Of a stretch of DNA of 64,000 nt, positions 34,220 to 42,816 are shown piece by piece. The first letter of the stretch is position 1, and every line of letters starts with the position of its first letter. Source of the DNA: SHYQ01 sp041674525. GTDB taxonomy: Bacteria > Chloroflexota > Dehalococcoidia > UBA2979. The notes below the pieces were generated by a model. It saw only the letters and a list, made by a program, of their open reading frames with translations. It searched no databases and was not told the origin of the DNA. Position numbers and translations under genes: made by a program. The DNA is taken from the NCBI GenBank assembly GCA_041674525.1, contig JBAYVN010000002.1, positions 1 through 64,000 of the forward strand, written 5' to 3'.

Positions 34220-35458
34220 ATGACGTCCGCGAACAACCCGACGGCAACCCAGCCCCCCGGGATCCTCGCCGGGGTCCGGGTGCTGGACCTCACCCGGCAC
34301 ATCGCCGGGCCGTACTGCACGAAGCTGATGGCGGACTACGGCGCCGACGTCATCAAGATCGAACAGCCGGGCACCGGTGACCCCTCCCGGCACTTCCCGC
34401 CGTACTACCACGACCAGCCGGACCAGGAGGGGAGCCTTCACTTCCTCTACCTGAACACCAGCAAGCGCAGCGTCACGCTGGACCTGAAGACCGAGCGTGG
34501 ACGCCAGATCTTCCTCGACCTCGCGCAGCAGGCGGACGTGGTCGTGGAGAACTTCCGGCCGGGCGTCATGGACTCGCTGGGGATCGGCTGGGAGACACTG
34601 CACGCCCTCAAGCCGAGCCTCATCCTCACCTCGATCTCGAACTTCGGGCAGACGGGGCCGTATCGCGACCTGAGGGCGACCGAGCTCATCGAATACGCGA
34701 TGAGCGGGGTCATGACGATCAGCGGCCGCGAGGACCGCTCGCCGCTGAAGCACGGCCTCTCGCAGGCCCAGTACGACACCGGGGCCAACGCCGCGTGGGT
34801 GACGGCGATGATGCTGTTCTGGCAGGTCCAGGGCCGCGCCGGGCAGCACGTGGACATCGCCATCCGCGACACGGTCGCCGGCACGCTGGTGCTGAACGAG
34901 CCGTACTACGCGTGGATGGGCGGCATCCAGGGCCGGCGCACCTCCGCCGGCGACGGCACGGGCAACGGGCTCAGCGACATCATGCCCTGCGCGGACGGCT
35001 ACGTGATCGTCCAGCACCGCAACACGCAGCCATGGCAGAACGTCGTCGATTTCCTGCGGGCGCCCGAGCTGGACGACGACCGCTTCCACACCAACGACGG
35101 CCGGATGCTGAACGGCGAGGAGCTCTACGAGATCCTCAAGAAGGCGCTCTCCACGCGCACCAAGCGCGACCTGCTGGACGATGGTGCGGCGCACCGCGTC
35201 CTGCTCGGCATCGTGCAGGACCCCTCGGACCTGGTGAGCTGCCCGCACCTCAATGCCCGCGGCTACTGGGTGGACGTGGAGCACCCGGCCACCGGCCCGA
35301 TGAAGTACCCCGGCGCCCCCGTGCGGCTCCCCGGCACCACGTGGCGGATCCGGCGCCACGCCCCGCTCCTCGGCGAGGATACCGACGAGGTACTCGAGTC
35401 TGAGCTCGGCATCGGCCAGGCGGAGCGCGACGCGCTGCGCGCGCAGAAGGTGATTTGA
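34220..35458 (+). CDS. CaiB/BaiF-family (class III) CoA-transferase
   Basis: 412 residues. Family III markers: GVRVLDLTRHIAGPYCTKLM, ADYGADVIKIEQPGTGDPSR, LNTSKRSVTLDLKTERGR, ADVVVENFRPGVMDSLGIGW, SNFGQTGPYRDLRATELIEY. The Asp of AQYDTGANAAW (about residue 187) is at the place where the catalytic Asp is expected. Such enzymes move CoA between carboxylic acids (formyl-CoA:oxalate, carnitine, benzylsuccinate, mesaconate types). It is the first gene of a three-gene operon and its TGA lies 8 bases before the next start. The presence of two CoA-transferases suggests either a heteromer, as in succinyl-CoA:benzylsuccinate transferase, or two substrates. Confidence 0.92.
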   Translation: MTSANNPTATQPPGILAGVRVLDLTRHIAGPYCTKLMADYGADVIKIEQPGTGDPSRHFPPYYHDQPDQEGSLHFLYLNTSKRSVTLDLKTERGRQIFLDLAQQADVVVENFRPGVMDSLGIGWETLHALKPSLILTSISNFGQTGPYRDLRATELIEYAMSGVMTISGREDRSPLKHGLSQAQYDTGANAAWVTAMMLFWQVQGRAGQHVDIAIRDTVAGTLVLNEPYYAWMGGIQGRRTSAGDGTGNGLSDIMPCADGYVIVQHRNTQPWQNVVDFLRAPELDDDRFHTNDGRMLNGEELYEILKKALSTRTKRDLLDDGAAHRVLLGIVQDPSDLVSCPHLNARGYWVDVEHPATGPMKYPGAPVRLPGTTWRIRRHAPLLGEDTDEVLESELGIGQAERDALRAQKVI

Positions 35459-35466
35459 GGCCGCCC

Positions 35467-36831
35467 GTGACCACAGAGAACAGCCTGCCCCTTGATGGCA
35501 TCCGCGTCCTGGATCTGAGCTCCGTCTGGGCCATGCCGTACGCGGCGGGCGTGCTGACGGACCTCGGCGCCGAGGTGATCAAGATCGAGGCGCTCCAGCG
35601 ACTGGACTCCAGCCGCGAGATGGGCGTCTGGCCGGACACGATGGGCGGATCCGAGCCGTGGAACTCGGTGGGGACGTTCTCCGTCCTCAACCGCGGCAAG
35701 CGGTCGATCACCCTCAACCTCTCGGACCCGCGGGGCCGTGACATCTTCCGCGAGCTGGTGAAGATCTCCGACATCGTGATCGAGAACTACACCGCGCGGG
35801 TGATGCGGAACTGGGACCTGGACTTCGAGCACCTGAACGAGCTCCGGCCGGGGATCATCATGGTGTCGAACACCGGCTACGGACACGCCGGGCCGTGGGA
35901 GAGCTACCCCGTCCAGGGCACCGCGCTCGAGGCGACCGTGGGCATCCCGAACTTCTCCGGGTATGCCGGCGGCCGCCCGTGGACCATCGGCCAGTCCTAC
36001 CCGGACTTCGTCGCCATGTGGCACGGCCTGTTCTGCGTGATGTCCGCGCTTCGCCGCCGGGCGCTGACCGGCGAGGGCCAGTGGATCGACCTCGGCATGT
36101 ACTCCGCGAACGTCGCGATGCAGGGCGAAGCGATGCTCGACTTCATCGCCAACGGCCGCAAGGGCGAGCGCATCGGCAACCGGGACCACATCCAGAACGT
36201 GCAGGGCGCATACCAGACGCAGGGCGACGACGCGTGGATGACTCTGGCCGCGCAGACGGACGCGGAGTGGGCCGCGCTCTGCGGTGTCCTCGGCCCCACC
36301 GCGTGGGGAAGCAGCACCCCGCCGGCGACGCTGGCCGAGGCGCGCGTGCGCCACGACGAGGTGGACGGGGTGATCGGGGCATGGGCGGCGACGCAGACGC
36401 GGGAAGGCGCGGTGGACGCCATCCGCGCCGCCGGCATAGCCGCGGGCCCCTGCAACGACGCCCGCGACCTGTTCTTGGATCCGCAGCTCAAGCTGCGCGG
36501 ATTGTACGAGTGGGTGGATCACGCGCCGGGCACGGGCGTCGGGCGACGGCCGATCATCGGTCGCGCGTTCCGGCTGAGCGACACGGAGCTCAAGGTGCGC
36601 GGCGGTGCCCCGCCGCTGGGCGAGGCGAACGAGTACGTGTTCAAGGAGCTGCTCGGCCACTCGGCCGTGGAGTTCGAGGAACTGGTGGAGCGGGAGATCA
36701 CGGGCAAGCGTGAGCCGCTGGTGGAGGAGATGAGCGGCCTGCCGATCGACGCCCTGCTGGGCGTCCGCCGCATCCGGGTCTACGACCCGGAATACAAAGA
36801 GCGTCTGGGCATCGTTCTCGAGCCGGACTAG
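35467..36831 (+). CDS. CaiB/BaiF-family (class III) CoA-transferase
   Basis: 454 residues from GTG 35467, six bases after TGAGG. A TTG at 35455 overlapping the previous stop is an alternative. Markers: GIRVLDLSSVWAMPYAAGVL, LGAEVIKIEALQRLDSSR, LNRGKRSITLNLSDPRGR, SDIVIENYTARVM, SNTGYGHAGPWESYPVQGTA. The Asp in QSYPDFVAMWHG is likely the catalytic residue. It is only moderately similar to the preceding gene and carries a longer C-terminus (residues about 400-454, EITGKREPLVEEMSG). The tight coupling suggests that the two proteins work together. Confidence 0.92.
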   Translation: MTTENSLPLDGIRVLDLSSVWAMPYAAGVLTDLGAEVIKIEALQRLDSSREMGVWPDTMGGSEPWNSVGTFSVLNRGKRSITLNLSDPRGRDIFRELVKISDIVIENYTARVMRNWDLDFEHLNELRPGIIMVSNTGYGHAGPWESYPVQGTALEATVGIPNFSGYAGGRPWTIGQSYPDFVAMWHGLFCVMSALRRRALTGEGQWIDLGMYSANVAMQGEAMLDFIANGRKGERIGNRDHIQNVQGAYQTQGDDAWMTLAAQTDAEWAALCGVLGPTAWGSSTPPATLAEARVRHDEVDGVIGAWAATQTREGAVDAIRAAGIAAGPCNDARDLFLDPQLKLRGLYEWVDHAPGTGVGRRPIIGRAFRLSDTELKVRGGAPPLGEANEYVFKELLGHSAVEFEELVEREITGKREPLVEEMSGLPIDALLGVRRIRVYDPEYKERLGIVLEPD

Positions 36832-36844
36832 CGAGGAGCATGGA

Positions 36845-37765
36845 ATGAAGCTGCTGTTTTTCGACGACTTCAAGTTCGGCGCGTTGAAGGGCAACGACAC
36901 CGTCGTCGACCTCTCGGCGCAGGTCGCGGGGATCCCCCACGCACAGCCGCAGGACATCATCCGCGGCGTGATCGAGAAGTGGGACGAGTACAGGCCGAAG
37001 CTCGAGGCTGCAGTGGCCAGCGGCAGCGGCGTGCCGCTGTCCAGCGTCCGCATCCGCCCGCCGCTGCCGAAGCCCACGAACATCGCCTGCATGGCGGTGA
37101 ACTACATGGAGAACGGCACCCGGTCCGAGCCCGCGCCGATCAACGCCTTCGGCAAGTCGCCGCTCGGCATCATCGGCGACGGCGACACGATGGTCCTGCC
37201 GGACGTCCCCGCGACGATCTTCGAGGGCGAGGCCGAGTTCGCGATCGTCATCAGCAAGTACGCCTCGAACGTCCCCGCGGCGCAGTGGGAGGACTACGTC
37301 TTCGGGTACATCAACTTCATCGATGGCTCTGCCCGCGGCATCGGCGACTGGTTCAAGATGAAGTCGCGCGACACGTTCGCGCCGATCGGCCCCTTCCTCA
37401 CCACCAAGGACGAGATCAAGGACCCGCAGAACCTGGCGATCAAGCTCCACGTCAACGGCGTCCTGAAGCAGGACTTCAACAGCAACGACATGGCCCACAA
37501 GCTCCCGCGCTGCGTGGAGTTCGTGACCTCCGTTCACCCCATGGAGGCGGGCGACATCATTCCCACGGGCACCAACCACCGTGGCCTGAACGCCTTCCAG
37601 GACGGCGACCTGGTCACCCTGGAGACTGAGTGCCTGGGCAAGCTCACGATCCACGTGAAGGATGACCTGAAGCGCACCTGGGGTCGCGAGACGCGCCTCG
37701 AGCTGCAGGAGAAGGGCATCGAGGGCACCACGCCGCAGCTCACCGGCAAGTACGCCAAGGCGTAG
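36845..37765 (+). CDS. Fumarylacetoacetate hydrolase-family protein
   Basis: 306 residues, start MKLLFFDDFKFGALKGNDTV behind GCGAGGAGC. PPLPKPTNIACMAVNYMENG, the metal-binding pair in IFEGEAEFAIVISKYASNV, DYVFGYINFIDGSARGIGDW and FAPIGPFLTTKDEIKDPQNL are family hallmarks. It closes the CoA-transferase operon 13 bases after the second transferase and is a paralogue of the protein at 16118-17050. It probably hydrolyses or decarboxylates the product of the CoA pathway, a keto- or hydroxy-enoic acid. Confidence 0.92.
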   Translation: MKLLFFDDFKFGALKGNDTVVDLSAQVAGIPHAQPQDIIRGVIEKWDEYRPKLEAAVASGSGVPLSSVRIRPPLPKPTNIACMAVNYMENGTRSEPAPINAFGKSPLGIIGDGDTMVLPDVPATIFEGEAEFAIVISKYASNVPAAQWEDYVFGYINFIDGSARGIGDWFKMKSRDTFAPIGPFLTTKDEIKDPQNLAIKLHVNGVLKQDFNSNDMAHKLPRCVEFVTSVHPMEAGDIIPTGTNHRGLNAFQDGDLVTLETECLGKLTIHVKDDLKRTWGRETRLELQEKGIEGTTPQLTGKYAKA

Positions 37766-37785
37766 CCCTCGCCGGGTCGTAGCAG

Positions 37786-37816
37786 GAGGGGCGGTAGCGG
37801 CTCGCTACCGCCCCTC
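37786..37816 (+). terminator. Rho-independent terminator of the CoA-transferase operon
   Basis: A 14-bp stem GAGGGGCGGTAGCG / CGCTACCGCCCCTC with loop GCT, followed by TTTCGTT. It is 20 bases past the FAH gene. Confidence 0.85.
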
Positions 37817-37848
37817 TTTCGTTCGGGGGCGCCGTCCCTGCCCCGCCG

Positions 37849-38451
37849 CTACCGCCAGTCCCACGTCACGATCGGCGCGCTCCGCGCGCCCGTCTTCCGC
37901 TCGACGCCCTCGCGGAGATAGCCCACGTTGACCATCGCGACCACGCGATCGCCGGGCCGCAGACCGAGGTAGGCCCGCGTACCGTCGTACGCGATCATGC
38001 GGTCGGTGCTGAAGTGCGCGATGAGGCCCTCCTCGTGCGCAGCGAGGAGCAGATTCTGGATCGCGGCGGCGCACGCCGCGTAGTCCTCCAGCTCACGGGT
38101 CGCGTCGCCGTCCGCGCCGACACCGCCGCCTGCGCTGCCCGCTCCACCCGGGGCGCTGGCGCTCGCGGCCTGGCTCACGATGATGGTGAGCGGCGCACGC
38201 ATGATTTTCCCGCGCATCGAGCGTTCGGCGCCCTCGGTGCCGCCGTTCGCGCTCAGCCACGCGGCGACCGCGTCGCACATCGCCTCGCGGCGCGCCCCGG
38301 CGACCACGTGGAAGCGCCAGGGCTCCGTCATGCGGTGGTTCGGCGCCCAGACGGCAGCCTCGATGATGCGCTCGATGACCTCGCGGGGTGGACACGCCTC
38401 GGCGAAGGCCTCGATGTCGCGCCGGGTGCGGATCGCCGTGTACACGTCCAT
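37849..38451 (-). CDS. Nitroreductase-family protein
   Basis: 200 residues from ATG 38451, which has GGGGGAG close upstream and gives the usual family start MDVYTAIRTRRDIEAFAEAC. An ATG at 38523 adding 24 Ala/Gly residues is the alternative. AAVWAPNHRMTEPWRFHVVAG is the FMN-binding signature. A Gly/Ala-rich loop (SASAPGGAGSAGGG) interrupts the middle, and ACAAAIQNLLLAAHEEGLIA is the dimer helix. It is an FMN flavoprotein reducing nitro groups, quinones or related compounds with NAD(P)H. Monocistronic and divergent from the MocA-type gene. Confidence 0.86.
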   Translation of the reverse strand: MDVYTAIRTRRDIEAFAEACPPREVIERIIEAAVWAPNHRMTEPWRFHVVAGARREAMCDAVAAWLSANGGTEGAERSMRGKIMRAPLTIIVSQAASASAPGGAGSAGGGVGADGDATRELEDYAACAAAIQNLLLAAHEEGLIAHFSTDRMIAYDGTRAYLGLRPGDRVVAMVNVGYLREGVERKTGARSAPIVTWDWR

Positions 38452-38634
38452 GAGCTCCCCCCACGCCGCTGGTCCGGCGCCTGCTGGCTCGTCCCCCGTT
38501 GCACCGGCGTCGCGTTGCGCCATCGGGCCGGAGCGCATCGTAGCGGAGGTTCGGGGCGCGGGTAACGCGGATCGCCCGGCGCCCCCTACAATCGCCCCCG
38601 CATCTGGGCCCGGGGGCGCGAGGGGTGGACGGCG

Positions 38635-39708
38635 ATGGCTGCATTGCGGGTCGGCGTGGTGGGTCTGGGGTTCGGCGCGACCGTGCACGTGCCCGCATTC
38701 CTCTCCGAAGGCTGGGAGGTCCCGGTGGTGTGGAGCCGCCGCCTGGAGCGCGCGCAGGAGCAGGCGGTCGCCCTCGGCATCGCGGAAGCCACCAACGACT
38801 TCGCGGGGCTCATCGCCCGCCGGGACATCGACGCGGTCGCGATCGCGACGCCACCCGCGGCGCACCACGAGATGGTGCTGGCGGCGCTCGCGGCCGGGAA
38901 GCACGTCCTGTGCGAGAAGCCCTTCGCGCGGAACGCGACCGAGGCGCGGCAGATGCTGGACGCCGCGACCGCCTCGCGGCTGACGGCGATGGTGGCGCAC
39001 GAGTTCCGCTTCGCCCCGCAGCGCGCCTTCGTCAGGCAGCTCCTGGACGAGGGGTACGTGGGGACGCCGCAGGTGGCGCAACTGGAGTTGTTCATGGGCG
39101 GTCGGCGTCCCGCGCAGCCACCGGCGCTCGGTGCGGGCGTGGCGGACGGCGGCGGCATGCTCGGCGCGCTCGGATCGCACTTCATCGATGGCCTGCGCCA
39201 CTGGTTCGGCGACGTGCACGAGGTGACCGGGCTGACGCGCGCGCTGCGTCCGGATCGCACGGACCCGGCCACCGGCGCCATCGTCCAGACGGACGCCGAG
39301 GACACGTTCCAGTTCTCGCTCACGTTCCACCGGGGCGTGGTGGCCGCCATGACCGCATCGAGCGCCGTGGGGCCGGGACTCGGCGGGCGAACGTTCATCA
39401 GCGGCACGGACGGATCCCTCATCGCGGAGCAGCGCGGGCCGAACCCGGAGCCGGACGGGACAGTCCGCGGCGCGAAGGTGGGCGAGCGCGCGTTTGCGGA
39501 GCTCGCCATGCCGGAGCGCTACCGGCCGTTCGAGGATGAGCGCGACCAGCGCCTCATGGCCTTCCGGCTGCTCGTTCGCGAGTTCGAGCGCGGCATCCGC
39601 GAAGGCACCTCGCCATCGCCGTCGTTCGAGGACGGCTGGCGCTGCCAGCAGGTGCTGGACGCGGTGCGCGAATCCTCGCGCTCCGGGCGGGGCGTCTCCA
39701 TCTCGTAG
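38635..39708 (+). CDS. Gfo/Idh/MocA-family NAD(P)-dependent oxidoreductase
   Basis: 357 residues from ATG 38635. The N-terminal Rossmann fold LRVGVVGLGFGATVHVPAFL binds the dinucleotide. DIDAVAIATPPAAHHEMVL and HVLCEKPFARNATEARQML contain the family EKP motif, whose Lys takes part in catalysis. VAHEFRFAPQRAFVRQLLDE and GGGMLGALGSHFIDGLRHWF (family GxHxxD-like region with His) complete the C-terminal domain. Substrates in the family are sugars, inositols and related polyols, and none can be chosen here. The following 328 bases (39709-40036) precede the pilus operon and must hold its promoter, but I see no gene or convincing -35/-10 there. Confidence 0.9.
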   Translation: MAALRVGVVGLGFGATVHVPAFLSEGWEVPVVWSRRLERAQEQAVALGIAEATNDFAGLIARRDIDAVAIATPPAAHHEMVLAALAAGKHVLCEKPFARNATEARQMLDAATASRLTAMVAHEFRFAPQRAFVRQLLDEGYVGTPQVAQLELFMGGRRPAQPPALGAGVADGGGMLGALGSHFIDGLRHWFGDVHEVTGLTRALRPDRTDPATGAIVQTDAEDTFQFSLTFHRGVVAAMTASSAVGPGLGGRTFISGTDGSLIAEQRGPNPEPDGTVRGAKVGERAFAELAMPERYRPFEDERDQRLMAFRLLVREFERGIREGTSPSPSFEDGWRCQQVLDAVRESSRSGRGVSIS

Positions 39709-40036
39709 CCCGGGGGCGGCGAACGCCCGCGGATCGCGGCGAGACGCCGGGCGCCCCGTGTCCGCCGCCAGCCGCCACGCGCAGAACTCATGTTCGACGG
39801 CCGCCGTTCGGCCCACCGGGAGGCGCATCCTTCGCCCACCCCGCCCTGCTCGGCGTCCACAAATGTCGAAGATTTTCCCCCCGGAACGTCAGAGGGCACG
39901 CAAGAGGTGTAAGAACCCGCCCCCTCCCGCCGTCATACCTATCGAACGCGGTCCTCAACCGCGCAGCACCACAGATCGGGCCCCATGGCCCGCACCGGCG
40001 ACGGCGGGAGCCGACCGACCGAAGAGGAGACATCAG

Positions 40037-40216
40037 ATGACCGCTTTGACCTCTCTCATGGGCATGCTCTGGACCACGACTCACGACGAGGACGGCCAGA
40101 CGATGGCCGAGTACGGGCTGATCCTGGCTGGCGTGGCCGTGATCGTCATGGCCGCGGTGTGGGCCCTCGGTGGCGCCATCAACGCGACGTTCGAGAGCAT
40201 CGTGGGCCAGTTCTAA
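40037..40216 (+). CDS. flp: Flp/Fap-type prepilin (type IVb pilin) 1
   Basis: 59 residues from ATG 40037, eight bases behind GAGGAG. A 20-residue leader ends in Gly20. The mature sequence QTMAEYGLILAGVAVIVMAA has Glu5-Tyr6 and the hydrophobic helix that define Flp pilins. It would be cut by the prepilin peptidase at 47893 and assembled by the TadABC machinery. First gene of the Tad locus. A strong hairpin directly follows, which may set its mRNA level apart from the downstream genes. Confidence 0.93.
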   Translation: MTALTSLMGMLWTTTHDEDGQTMAEYGLILAGVAVIVMAAVWALGGAINATFESIVGQF

Positions 40217-40232
40217 GCCCATCGCTGCGCGG

Positions 40233-40278
40233 GAGCCTGCAGAGCGCCCATTTTGCCGCCCGGGCGCTCTGCAGGCTC
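40233..40278 (+). promoter_or_regulatory. 17-bp stem-loop between the two prepilin genes
   Basis: GAGCCTGCAGAGCGCCC (40233-40249) pairs perfectly with GGGCGCTCTGCAGGCTC (40262-40278) across a 12-base loop. It is 16 bases after the first flp stop, with no T-tract. It could act as a partial terminator or as a 3' stabiliser giving excess major pilin message. Confidence 0.7.
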
Positions 40279-40341
40279 AGCTCAAGCAGCTTCAGCGATA
40301 CCGAACACGCCGATCAGGCACGTCTCCGGAAGGGATCCGCG

Positions 40342-40563
40342 ATGGCTCAGGTTGAACTTCCTGGAAGCGCACAGACCCCGTCGTCCACCTCGGCCGAACG
40401 AGGCGTCGACGGGCGGTGGCCGTCGGGCAGCCGTGAAGACGGCCAGACGATGGCGGAGTACGGGCTGATCCTGGCGGGCGTGTTCGTGCTGGTCGCGGCA
40501 ACCGTGCTCGCATTTGGCCCGGCACTGAGTGGCCTGTTCGAGCAGGTCATCGCGGAGTTCTAG
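40342..40563 (+). CDS. flp: Flp-type prepilin 2 with long leader
   Basis: 73 residues from ATG 40342 behind GGAAGGGA. The hydrophilic leader is 34 residues (ends ...SREDG), followed by QTMAEYGLILAGVFVLVAAT; the first ten mature residues are identical to pilin 1. The mature part is 39 residues in both. The unusual length of the leader distinguishes it, and it may be a minor pilin or a paralogue used under other conditions. Confidence 0.92.
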   Translation: MAQVELPGSAQTPSSTSAERGVDGRWPSGSREDGQTMAEYGLILAGVFVLVAATVLAFGPALSGLFEQVIAEF

Positions 40564-40600
40564 ATCCACCCAGCTGGCCTGAAGACGACGGGAGCGCGCT

Positions 40601-41020
40601 ATGCACCTTCCGAACGCCACCATCAAACCCGCCAACGAACGGGGACAGGCCGTGCTGGAACTCGCTCTCATCATGCCCGTTCTCGTGATGCTCGTCTTTG
40701 GCGCGCTCGAGGTGGGGCGGCTGCTGAACGCATGGGTCGTGGTCACCGAAGCCTCGCGCGAGGGTGCCCGTGTCGCCGCAGCGAAGTGCACCTGGCAGGC
40801 CGGGTGCGGCACGCTCGTGCAGACGGGCGTCACCAACTCACTGGCGGGGCTGGACGTCGCGCGATCGAGCTGGTCGATGACGACCGGTCCGTACGTCGCG
40901 GGCGACGCGGTCACGGTGAACGTCGATTACCGATCACAACTGGTCGTTCCGCTGATCAGTTCGATCTTCGGCTCCGACGAGGTCACCGTGCACAGCCAGA
41001 CGAGCATGAGGCTTGAATAA
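40601..41020 (+). CDS. tadE: TadE-like pseudopilin
   Basis: 139 residues. NERGQAVLELALIMPVLVML has a prepilin-like processing site after Gly15 and Glu5 of the mature chain (Glu20), then one membrane helix. EVGRLLNAWVVVTEASREGA is the conserved TadE segment after the helix. TadE pseudopilins are cut by the TadV peptidase and are needed for pilus assembly. Its stop overlaps the start of the next gene (AATAATG). Confidence 0.92.
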   Translation: MHLPNATIKPANERGQAVLELALIMPVLVMLVFGALEVGRLLNAWVVVTEASREGARVAAAKCTWQAGCGTLVQTGVTNSLAGLDVARSSWSMTTGPYVAGDAVTVNVDYRSQLVVPLISSIFGSDEVTVHSQTSMRLE

Positions 41021-42060
41021 TGCCTACCCTGCTCTTCCGCCACGTACTCTCCCTGTCGGCCTCGTGGCTCCGGCGCCTGCGCGTGGAGTCGGGAGCCGCC
41101 GCGGTCCTGTTTGCCGCGACGCTGCTCCCGATCGTCGGCATCTCGTCGCTCAGCGTGGACGTGGCGAACGTCTTCCTCGACCGGCGCGAGCAGCAGAACG
41201 CGGTGGATGCCGCGTCGCTGGCCGCCGCCTCCTACCTGCCCACCACCAGCACCAGCGTCCTGAACAGCGCGACCAGCGCGGCGATCGAATTCGCCGCGGC
41301 GAACGGGGTCACGATCTCCGCCTCGGACGTCACGTACAGCACGTCGAGCCAGCGATTCGACGTGGTCACCGTGCGTAGCGAGCGCACCGTTCCCTTCTTC
41401 TTCGCCGGAGCCATGGGCATCACCAGCGGCGCGGTGAGCAGCCGCGGCGCCTCGCAGCTCGGCTCCCTGGTGGGCATGACCGGCGTCATGCCGTGGGGGT
41501 TGCACCAGCAGACCTTCAACTTCTCAGCCCCGTACTGCCTGAAGATGGGCTCGAACGGCAACGGCGCGGACTGCAACCAGCAGAGCAGCGCCGGCGACTT
41601 CGGCCCGATCGACATCGACAACAACGGCAGCGCGTCCGGCAACCTGTACCAGGGCCTGATCATCACCGGCTCGCAGACCGAGGTGCTGGTCGGCCAGGTC
41701 AAGGGCACCGTCAGCGGCAACAAGCAGGGCCCCACGGAGTCCGCGCTTGGGTGCAGCAACAACAGCAACGGCCGCCTGACCGGCAACACGCAGACCTTCA
41801 CGGACGTGCTGCGGGCCAACGCCGACGGCGTGACCTACACCGTGCTGGACTGGAGCAGCCCGCGGCTGGTGATCATCCCGGTGATCCAGACGGTCGGAAA
41901 CAACCTGATCCAGATCAAGGGACTCGTCGTCTTCTTCATCACGGAATGCGGCCAGAACGGGTCGGTCATCGGCCAGTTCATCGACACCGTGGTGCCCGGC
42001 GGCAGGTGGGGCGTGTACCAGCCCGGGTTCGGTACGCGGGCGATCCGGATGATCGAGTGA
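41020..42060 (+). CDS. TadG-like pilus assembly protein (DUF2134/PilX-like N-terminus)
   Basis: 346 residues starting at ATG 41020, overlapping the tadE stop. VESGAAAVLFAATLLPIVGI is the TadG-type membrane helix, followed by VDVANVFLDRREQQNAVDAA then SLAAASYLP, the classic TadG/PilX pattern. The remaining 280 residues are exported, rich in Asn/Ser/Gly (SNGNGADCNQQSSAG; DIDNNGSASGNLYQG) with a few Cys, and contain no VWA domain of the longer TadG proteins. It probably decorates the cell surface or pilus base. Confidence 0.85.
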   Translation: MPTLLFRHVLSLSASWLRRLRVESGAAAVLFAATLLPIVGISSLSVDVANVFLDRREQQNAVDAASLAAASYLPTTSTSVLNSATSAAIEFAAANGVTISASDVTYSTSSQRFDVVTVRSERTVPFFFAGAMGITSGAVSSRGASQLGSLVGMTGVMPWGLHQQTFNFSAPYCLKMGSNGNGADCNQQSSAGDFGPIDIDNNGSASGNLYQGLIITGSQTEVLVGQVKGTVSGNKQGPTESALGCSNNSNGRLTGNTQTFTDVLRANADGVTYTVLDWSSPRLVIIPVIQTVGNNLIQIKGLVVFFITECGQNGSVIGQFIDTVVPGGRWGVYQPGFGTRAIRMIE

Positions 42061-42079
42061 TGCAGACGAGGGACGAGGC

Positions 42080-42793
42080 ATGAGAACACGATCACTGCTG
42101 CTATCGCTGATCTTCGCCGTGGTGGGCGGGGGGCTCACGCTCCTCGTCCTTCGCGGTCACACCGTGAGCCAGGCGCCACAGGCCGACGCGACCGAGCGCG
42201 TGGTAGTGCCCGTGCGCCCGATCGCCGTGGGCGACAAGCTCGGCGTCGCTGATGTGCGCACCGCAGTGCTCATGAAGGGAACGGCGCCCGAGGATTCTCT
42301 CCGGGATCCGGCCGAGGTGCAGGGGCAGTTCGCGCAGGTGCCGCTGGTCGTCGGGCAGCCGCTCCGCCGCGCGGACATGAGCAGCGCCGCGCCGGGCAGC
42401 CGCCTCGCCGCGATCATCCCGGACGGTCACATTGCGATCGCGGTCGGCGTGAGCGACGTGATCAGCACTGGAGGCTTCGTCGCCCCGGGTGACCACGTGG
42501 ATGTCCTCGGCGTCGTGACGAAGGAGGCGCAGGACAGCGCGCAGGTGGTCCTGCAGGACGTCCTGGTGCTCGCGGTGTCCAACGCCCTGAACGGCACCGC
42601 CGACCCTGCCGCCTCCACCCGCAAGCCCGCGGCCGGCGGCGAGAACCCGAACGGCGTGCACTCCACGATCACCCTCGCCGTGACGACCCAGGAGGCGCAG
42701 CGCCTGGTGCAGGTTGACGAGCTGGGCAAGCTGCGATTCGCGCTCCGGCGTCGCATCGACGGTGGTACCGGTCCCGCAGCGGCGTCCAGGTAG
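42080..42793 (+). CDS. cpaB: CpaB/RcpC-family pilus assembly protein
   Basis: 237 residues with one N-terminal membrane anchor (about 5-24; LLLSLIFAVVGGGLTLLVLR). RVVVPVRPIAVGDKLGVADV is a SAF domain, and HIAIAVGVSDVISTGGFVAP then GDHVDVLGVV is the RcpC region typical of CpaB. It is thought to act in the periplasm or outer wall at the base of the Tad machine. It lies between tadG-like and cpaE genes. Confidence 0.9.
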   Translation: MRTRSLLLSLIFAVVGGGLTLLVLRGHTVSQAPQADATERVVVPVRPIAVGDKLGVADVRTAVLMKGTAPEDSLRDPAEVQGQFAQVPLVVGQPLRRADMSSAAPGSRLAAIIPDGHIAIAVGVSDVISTGGFVAPGDHVDVLGVVTKEAQDSAQVVLQDVLVLAVSNALNGTADPAASTRKPAAGGENPNGVHSTITLAVTTQEAQRLVQVDELGKLRFALRRRIDGGTGPAAASR

Positions 42794-42816
42794 CGAACGT
42801 AGCCAGGGGGGCATGC

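Noticed and set aside
39709..40036. Coding sequence upstream of the pilin genes
   Set aside because: Open frames there are Arg/Pro-rich shadows with no start context; the stretch is better seen as the Tad operon leader.
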